Of a stretch of 64,000 nt of DNA, positions 57,785 to 64,000 are shown piece by piece. The stretch comes from Leptodactylus fallax (taxonomy: Eukaryota; Chordata; Amphibia; Anura; Leptodactylidae), in contig CAMRHE010000018.1 in the NCBI GenBank assembly GCA_947044405.1, positions 868,001 through 932,000 of the forward strand. The letters run 5' to 3'. The position numbers and the translations under genes were made by a program. The notes under the pieces are model-generated. The model worked only from the letters and a program-made list of their open reading frames with translations. It had not been told where the DNA came from and did not search any database. How positions within the stretch are numbered: the stretch's first letter is position 1; each line of letters starts with the position of its first letter.

Positions 57785-59025
57785 GGTTGTCTGGACCAAA
57801 TTTTTCTATGGCTACTTCATTGGTCCCCCCATACATTGGCCTCTTCACTGGTCCCCCATACTGTATGGGGAACAGTGATGGGGCCATTATATTGTGTGGC
57901 AGCAGTGATGGGGGCTGACATCCTGTGCGGGGGACATTAAACTGTGTGGGGCATATTAAAGGGGTTGTCCAGGGTTAATCTTTTTTATGGCTTATGCTCA
58001 GACCCAACTCTCAACAGACCCAGAGCATCTGGCGCTGCTGGGGGTTGTAGTTATCAGAGTAGTCAGTGAAATTTAAAGACTTGGGGGCAAAATAGGGGGA
58101 AATGTTGTTTTTGTTTACATGGTTAAGTTGTACTTACCTTTCATACTGCTGGTCTGGGAGCCGATGCAGAAACCCACCGCAGCGCACAGCGTCAGTACAT
58201 CAGTGACGTTTGCAGCAACAAGCTGCAACTATATTGGTTCCAACCAGAGGCGTAGCTAGGGGTTCGGCACAGGGGACACAAACATGTCCAAGTGGGCCCG
58301 CAACCCAAGTTATACCAATATCATCACTATACAGTAGTAGTATAGTACAATAGTAGTAGTAGTATATACCGGCTCTACACAGGGCTCTGCAGACCATTTA
58401 GGTGAATACAGTACAGTTACATGTAGTGACTTACAGGTGACGTCTCTGACTAATTGTTCACATTTCCTGTCTCTTCCCTCCGGACCACCATGACCACTTC
58501 TTCTAGCTGTGTCTTGTCTCTGTAAAGTTTGAAGCACAGACATCTTTGGCGCTTCACTTTTCCAGGCAGGGCCGGTGTTAGGGGGGGACAAACTGGGCAA
58601 TTGCCCAGGGCCCCGACCCCAAAGGGGCCCCTGGGATCCAGAGCCTGATGACTCCAGATCCCAGAGTCAGGACCGGCCATATCGATAACAGAAAGGGACC
58701 CAGCGTCATGTGCCGCAGGGCACCTTTCCGAGGTGAGTTAAAATAACAAACATTTTTACTCACCTGTCCTTGCGTTCGACATCATCTTCTGGCGTTCTGG
58801 ACATCACCGCTGAGGCCAGGCCTCAGCCTTAGCGATCAAGTGGGTCGTGCTCACGTAATCACAGGCTTCAGCGGCGACGTCCACAACGCGTGACGTCAGC
58901 CGCAGAGAAGAGGAAGCTGGCGCTGGGGACAGGGACGGCAGAGCAGCGCAAGGAGACCCAGCAGAAGTAAAGCGAGGTAGGTATAACTGTTTGTTATTTT
59001 CCCTTACCTCCCCGGGCCTTCGATA

Positions 59026-59063
59026 ATTATACTCTGGGGTCTAAAGAGACCCCAGAGTATAAT
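59026..59063. repeat. Perfect 17-bp stem hairpin at array edge
   Basis: attatactctggggtct (59026-59042) is exactly complementary to 59047-59063, with the loop aaag. It marks the start of the minisatellite and carries its unit motif inverted. Confidence 0.92.
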
Positions 59064-60480
59064 ATAATACTAGCACTAATGGAGTCTGTTGGGCCACTGT
59101 GGAGCATTATACTGGGGGGATACCCTCTGGATAGCATATTATACTGAGTAGGGCCACTGTGGAGCATTATAATGGTGGGGCCCCCTCTGGATAGCATATT
59201 ATACTGTGTGGGGGCCCTGTGGAACATTATACTGGGGAGTGGGCCTTCTGGATAACATATTATACTGTGTGGGGCCCCTGTGGAGAATTATACTGGGGAG
59301 GGGGCCCTCTGGATAGCATATTATACTGTGTGGGGCCACTGTGGAGCATTGTCCTGGGGGGGCCCTTCTGGATAGCATATTATACTGTATGGGGCCTCTG
59401 TGGAGCATTATAATGTGGGGGGGGGGGGGTTGTGGAGAGCATGTGATATTCTCTGGGGCCACTTTGGAGCATTATACTGGGGGGCCCCTCTGGAGAACAC
59501 ATTATATTGTTTGGGGCCACCATGGAGCATTATACTGTTGGGGGGCCCTCTGGAGAGCATATTATACTGTTTTGGGCCACTGTGGAGCATTATACTGGGG
59601 GAACCTCTCTGGGCAGTATATTATACTGTGTGGAGGTCATTCTGGAGCATGTTATACTGTGTGGGGTCACTGTGGAGCATTATTTGGGGGGCCATCTGCA
59701 GAGCATATTATATTGCATGGCGCCACTGTGGGGCATTATTCGAGGGGGGGAACTAAGGAGCATTATACTAGGGGGCCCTCTGGGGAGTATATTATACTGT
59801 GTGGGGCCTACTGCAGAGCATTATACTGGGGGGACACTCTGGGGAGCATAACATATTGTGTGGGGCCACTGTGGAGCAAAATACTGGGGCGGGCACTGTG
59901 GAGCATTATACTAGCGGGGGCCCTCTGGGGAGCATATTATACTATGGGCCACTGTGAATCTTTATACTGGGGGGAAGGGGCAGTGTGGGGAGCCTATTAT
60001 ACTTTGTGGGGCCACTGTGGAGTTTATTATATTGTGTGGGGCTTCTCGGGAGCGTATTATACTCTGTGGGGCCATTGTAGAGCATTATACTGTGGGGGAC
60101 TGTGGGGGACCACTGTGGAGCATTATACTGGGGGAACCCCTCTGGGCAGTATATTATACTATGTGGAGGCCATTGTGGAGCATGTTATACTGTGTTAGGC
60201 CACTGTGGAGCATTATACTGGGGGGGGGCACTGTGGGATGCATATTATTCTGTATGGAGCTTATTATATTGTGTGGGGCTGCTGGGGAGCATATTGTACT
60301 GTCTGGGGCCACTAAGAGGTAGTATACTGTGTGGAGCCTTATATACCATGTGGGGCATTTTATAATGTGTGGGTCCACTGTGGAGCATTATACTGTATAC
60401 CATGTGGGGAAACTATAGAGGGCTCAGGGGAGCATTTTATACTGTGGAGCATTATACTGTGGGGGGGGGGGACTCAAAAT
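59064..60480. repeat. ~60-bp minisatellite built from two ~30-bp half units
   Basis: More than 20 copies of gtggggccactgtggagcattatactgg plus ggggccctctggatagcatattatactgt, with G-run length variation. Because the unit is near 60 bp, a multiple of three, long open frames appear on both strands (for example 59341-60198 +). These repeat the same ~20 residues and are not genes. Confidence 0.93.
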
Positions 60481-60830
60481 TCCTGCTGGCAGCCCTGTGT
60501 GCTATGTCTGCATCATAGCTCCCTCACTTTAATCTTGCGCATACATGTAGTGCTCCATGGCCATGTCATTCCCCATACAGTACTGTGCATGAACTGGCCA
60601 TGGAGTTATTGGGGCCTGCACAGTACTATAGGGGCTGACTATACTGGGAACATACTCAGTAATGCTGCATAGTCAGCACATATGTAAGACTTCAGTGAAG
60701 GAGCCGGGGTGTAGACTATTAGCAGGAAGACACTGTATAACGGAGAACTATTATATATAAGGGTGGGTTACTATATATAATTGAGAAACTTAAATATGAG
60801 GGGGCTATTATAAGGGGGAACTATTATTTA
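60481..60830. repeat. hAT interior and start of ctattatttataaggggg array
   Basis: 60481-60715 has no feature. 60720-60830 starts a degenerate ~18-22-bp array that continues after the Tc1. Confidence 0.6.
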
Positions 60831-62423
60831 CAGTGGGGAAAAAAAGTATTTAGTGAGCCACAAAGTGCACAAGTTCTCCCACTTAAAAAGATGAGAGAGG
60901 CCTGTAATTGACATCATAGGTAGACCTCAACTATGAGAGACAAAATGAGAAAACAAATCCAGAAAATCACATTGTCTGAATTTATTTGCAAATTATGGTG
61001 GAAAATAAGTGTTTGGTCAATAACAAAAGTTCATCTCAATACTTTGTTATATATCCTTTGTTGGCAATGACAGAGGTCAAACGTTTTCTGTAAGTCTTCA
61101 CAAGGTTGGCACACACTGTTGCTGGTATGTTGGCCCATTCCTCCATGCAGATCTCCTCTAGAGCAGTGAGGTTTTGGGGCTGTCGCTGGGCAACATGGAC
61201 TTTCAACTCCCTCCAAAGGTTTTCTATGGGGTTGAGATCTGGAAACTGGCTAGGCCACTCCAGGACCTTGAAATGCTTCTTACGAAGCCACTCCTTCGTT
61301 GCCCTGGAGGTGTGCTTGGGATCATTGTCATGCCGAAAGACCCAGCCACGTTTCATCTTCAATGCTCTTGCTGATGGAAGGAGGTTTGCACTCAAAATCT
61401 CACGATACATGGCCCCATTCATTCTTTCATGTACACGGATTAGTTGTCCTGGTCCCTTTGAAGAGAAACAGCCCCAAAGCATGATGTTGCCATCTCCATG
61501 CTTCACAGTAGGTATGGTGTTCTTTGGATGCATCTCAGCATTCACTCTCCTCCAAACACGACGAGTTGTGTTTCTACCAAACAGTTCTACTTTGGTTTCA
61601 TCTGACCATATGACATTCTCCCAATATTCTTCTGGAACATCCAAATGCTCTCTAGCAAACTTCAGACGGGCCCGGATATGTACTGGCTTAAGCAGGGGGA
61701 CACGTCTGGCACTGCAGGATCTGAGTCCCTGGCGGCGTAGTGTGTTACTGACGGTAGCCTTTGTTACGTTAGTCCCAGCTTTCTGAAGGTCATTCACTAG
61801 CTCCCCCCGTGTGGTTCTGGGATTTTTGCTCACCGTTCTTGTGATCATTTTGACCCCACGGGGTGAGATCTTGCGTGGAGCCCCTGATCGAGGGAGATTA
61901 TCAGTGGTCTTGTATGTCTTCCATTTTCTAATTATTGCCCCCACAGTTGATTTCTTCACACCAAGCTGCTTGCCTATTGCAGATTCAGTCTTCCCAGCCT
62001 GGTGCAGGTCTACAATTTTGTTTCTGGTGTCCTTCCACAGCTCTTTGTTCTTCACCATAGTGGAGTTTGGAGTGTGACTATTTGAGGTTGTGAACAGGTG
62101 TCTTTTATACTGATAACAATGTCAAACAGGAGCCATTACTCCAGGTAATGAGTGGAGGACAGAGGAGCCTCTTAAAGAAGAAGTTTCAGGTCTGTGAGAG
62201 CCAGAAATCTTGCTTGTTTGTAGGTGACCAAATACTTATTTTCCACCATAATTTGCAAATAAATTCTTTAAAAAAATCAGACAATGTGATTTTCTAGATA
62301 TGGTTTCTCATTTTGTCTCTCATAGTTGAGGTCTACCTATGATGTCAATTACTGGCCTCTCATCTTTTTAATTGGGATAACTTGCACAATTGGTGGCTGA
62401 CTAAATACTTTTTTACCCCACTG
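60831..62423 (-). mobile_element. Tc1-F: complete Tc1-like transposon with intact gene
   Basis: TA duplications (60829-60830, 62424-62425). Ends cagtggggaaaaaaagtatt and, inverted, cagtggggtaaaaaagtatt; similarity extends ~190 bp. 1,593 bp. The minus-strand transposase is unbroken. The most intact element in the window. Confidence 0.95.
61036..62058 (-). CDS. Tc1-like transposase, full length, DD34E intact
   Basis: 340 codons, [19 protein letters not shown] to ANKGYITKY, the normal length for the superfamily. Residues 1-60 form the first HTH ([18 protein letters not shown]) and are followed by a [10 protein letters not shown] hook. A second HTH follows ([13 protein letters not shown] ... SNTLRRQGL). 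Catalytic core: [14 protein letters not shown] (Asp 1), [14 protein letters not shown] (Asp 2), [14 protein letters not shown] (Glu), with 34 residues between the last two. The [11 protein letters not shown] box has D where relatives have G. Start chosen at the only ATG that gives the conserved N-terminus. Nuclear cut-and-paste enzyme; activity not known. Confidence 0.93.
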   Translation of the reverse strand: MVKNKELWKDTRNKIVDLHQAGKTESAIGKQLGVKKSTVGAIIRKWKTYKTTDNLPRSGAPRKISPRGVKMITRTVSKNPRTTRGELVNDLQKAGTNVTKATVSNTLRRQGLRSCSARRVPLLKPVHIRARLKFAREHLDVPEEYWENVIWSDETKVELFGRNTTRRVWRRVNAEMHPKNTIPTVKHGDGNIMLWGCFSSKGPGQLIRVHERMNGAMYREILSANLLPSARALKMKRGWVFRHDNDPKHTSRATKEWLRKKHFKVLEWPSQFPDLNPIENLWRELKVHVAQRQPQNLTALEEICMEEWANIPATVCANLVKTYRKRLTSVIANKGYITKY

Positions 62424-62425
62424 TA

Positions 62426-62770
62426 TAAGATGGGCTATTATTTATAAGGGGGAACTTTTTATATATAAGGCATCCATTATAAGGGGGAACTATTATTTAT
62501 AAGAGGGGAACTGTTTATAAGGGGGTATAATTGTTAAGTGGGATTATTTATAAAGGAGGCTATTAGTGATAATGGGGACTAATATTTATAAGGGTAACTA
62601 TTATTTATTAGGCGGCTATTATTTATAAGGGAGCAGTATTATTTTTACGGGGTGACTATTACTGATAAGGGGGAATATTACTGAAACAGGGCACTATTTA
62701 TCAATTATAAGGGAGCTATTACTGATAAAGGTGTAATATTATTTATAAGCAGGGACTATTATTTATAAGG
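62426..62770. repeat. Degenerate ctattatttataaggggg array, continued
   Basis: About 15 imperfect units such as gaactattatttataagagg and ggctattatttataaggg. The array existed before the Tc1 insertion, which split it. Confidence 0.85.
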
Positions 62771-62999
62771 AGGCGCTATAGTAACTGATGACTGGGTGCA
62801 AAAATCTATTAGGTGGTACAAAGGTGCTCATTTGAATTGTGTGTTGTAAAATGGGGCTTGTTATTACTTTTTCGTTGGCAGAAAGGAGGCATTATTATAG
62901 GGATTGCCACTGCAAGACAATGGAATTGTTTGCATATCAGCATTTGGGGCCCCGCTTTTAATTTTGCCCAGGGCCCCACTTTGTCTAAAAGCGGCCCTG
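62771..62999. other. Right interior and terminus of inner hAT
   Basis: ttttgcccagggccccactttgt (62962-62984) mirrors gggcaattgcccagggccccg at the left end (58597-58617). Non-coding. Confidence 0.7.
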
Positions 63000-63087
63000 T
63001 TTCCAGGCACCTGACCCATATTGTCCTCACCTACGCAAAGCCCCCATATTGCTGCTACCCCCAATTATACCCCAATGCTACCCCCAA

Positions 63088-63933
63088 GACTGTGTGTCAG
63101 GTACCGTGATCTGTAATACGGGGGCACCTCAGGGTACGGTTCTCGCCCCTTTCCTCTTCACACTGTACACTGCTGCTTTTAGGTGCAACTCATCCAGCTG
63201 CTACCTACAGAAGTATTCTGACGACTCTGCAATAGTAGGCCTCATCACAGACGATGATGACAAGGAGTACAGAGAACTGAACCGGTTTTTTGTGGACTGG
63301 TGCCACCAGAACCACCTGAAGATTAACGCGGGGAAGACCAAGGAGATGGTGGTGGACTTCCGTAAAGGCAGATGCCCTCCAAAACCAATGGACATCCTGG
63401 GGATGGGCATCGAGATTGTGAACACCTATAAGTACCTGGGTCTGCTCCTTAATAATAAGCTGGACTGGGCAGATCATATGGAGGCCCTGTACAGGAAGGG
63501 CCACAGCAGGCTCTACCTGCTTAGGAAGCTGAGAGCCTTTGGAATCCGGGGGGCACTTCTTAGGACTTTCTTCAACTCGGTAGTGGCATCAGCCATCTTC
63601 TTTGGAGTGGCCTGCTGGGGGAGCAGTATATCAACCAGGGACAGAAATAAACTTGACAAGCTGATTAGAAGGGCCAGCTCTGTCCTGGGGAGCCCACTGG
63701 ACCCAGTGCAGGTGGTGGGTGACAGAAGGATACTGTCCGTGGTGAGCTCCATGCGGGAGAATAACTCCCATCCCATGCATGAGACTGTGATTGCGCTGGG
63801 CAGTACTGTCAGTGACCGACTGCTCCACCCTAGGTGTGAGAAGGAGCGCTATCGGAAGTCTTTCCTCCCCACCGCGGTCAGGCTGTACAACCAACACCGA
63901 CCTAAGCGGAGATCATTACATACAGAGAACTGA
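63088..63933 (+). pseudogene. LINE RT C-terminal part, open to the stop
   Basis: 282 codons open from DCVSGTVICNTGAPQGT to ...SLHTEN and TGA. Contains YLQKYSDDSAIVG (catalytic YxDD), LKINAGKTKEMVVDF, NTYKYLGLLLNNKLDW and the family's C-terminal IRRASSVLGSPLDP and CEKERYRKSFLPTAV blocks. No lesion in this part, but the endonuclease and RT fingers are absent. Upstream codons in the same frame (63049-63087) are hAT sequence. Confidence 0.88.
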
Positions 63934-64000
63934 AATATCTCTCTGCCTGTTAAATCCCCCCCCCCCCCCTGCTACGTCCTATCTGTCTGTCTGCTATTAA
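63088..64000 (+). mobile_element. CR1/L2/Rex1-group LINE, 5'-truncated copy 2
   Basis: Same family as 420-2250, opposite strand. It begins inside RT at gactgtgtgtcaggtaccgt, the usual result of incomplete reverse transcription. It continues past the stop into a 3' UTR with a C run (63957-63970) and leaves the window. Confidence 0.88.

Larger units (their letters stand above)
58567..62999. mobile_element. Inner hAT element with 8-bp TSD
   Basis: Flanked by tttccagg on both sides (58559-58566, 63000-63007). The ends are cagggccggtg and, inverted, cagggccgctt. 4,433 bp including a 60-bp minisatellite, two degenerate arrays and a whole Tc1. No hAT transposase. Confidence 0.87.
58245..63087 (+). 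mobile_element. Outer hAT element of a nest (cagaggcgtagctag end)
   Basis: Starts cagaggcgtagctaggggttc. 58245-58566 and 63000-63087 are continuous once the inner element is removed, and match the reverse complement of 37660-38060. The right terminus is missing: the LINE begins at about 63088. Confidence 0.78.

Noticed and set aside
59341..60198. 285-codon plus-strand ORF and several overlapping ORFs
   Set aside because: All are products of the ~60-bp minisatellite; the protein is the same ~20 residues repeated, with equal openness on both strands.
61106..61786. 226-codon plus-strand ORF
   Set aside because: Antisense shadow of the intact Tc1-F transposase.
62440..62770. CRISPR-like array
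   Set aside because: Units are contiguous and degenerate with no unique spacers; it is a transposon-borne tandem repeat in a vertebrate genome.

Overview
This window is a slice of a large, repeat-packed vertebrate nuclear genome, most likely an anuran amphibian. I find no host gene, tRNA, rRNA or CRISPR array. The organism call rests on the repeat repertoire: several unrelated Tc1 families, DIRS-type tyrosine-recombinase elements, a Penelope-like element, L1/Tx1-type and CR1/L2/Rex1-type LINEs, a gamma/epsilon-like endogenous retrovirus (ERV) and many hAT-like and foldback MITE families. The species is not determined.

Layout. 1-2250: a Tc1 transposase fragment abutting a LINE on the minus strand. 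2.8-6.5 kb: a MITE, a decayed Ty3/gypsy gag, then a complete but dead Tc1 (Tc1-A). 8.0-9.7 kb: Tc1-B. 9.8-11.4 kb: three elements nested in one another. 12.5-13.4 kb: an internally deleted Tc1-C. 16.0-17.0 kb: a solo LTR. 20.1-23.1 kb: an L1/Tx1-like LINE interrupted by hAT-type MITEs. 23.1-32.0 kb: an ERV with partial LTRs, a gag with a one-knuckle nucleocapsid, RNase H and integrase remnants, an Env tail and a polypurine tract. 33-44 kb: a field of MITEs, including four copies of a modular TTAACCCC-ended family and six copies of a foldback family. 35.4-38.1 kb: a composite hAT with a perfect 8-bp duplication.

44.1-57 kb is one Penelope-like element on the minus strand (GIY-YIG endonuclease, linker, reverse transcriptase). 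It is cut into pieces by a DD37E Tc1/mariner, two copies of one MITE, a 5.4-kb DIRS element and a further Tc1. 58.2-63.1 kb holds two nested hATs; the inner one contains a minisatellite and a Tc1 whose 340-codon transposase is unbroken. The window ends in a second copy of the LINE family seen at the left end.

The proteins are almost all retroelement or transposase remnants. Two long transposase frames are unbroken: 61036-62058, with all catalytic residues, and 44843-45856, whose first catalytic Asp reads Asn. The layered insertions give a relative order of events: the Penelope element is older than the DIRS and Tc1 copies inside it, and the outer hAT is older than the inner hAT, which is older than its Tc1. 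All family names come from recognising motifs by eye; no database search was run.
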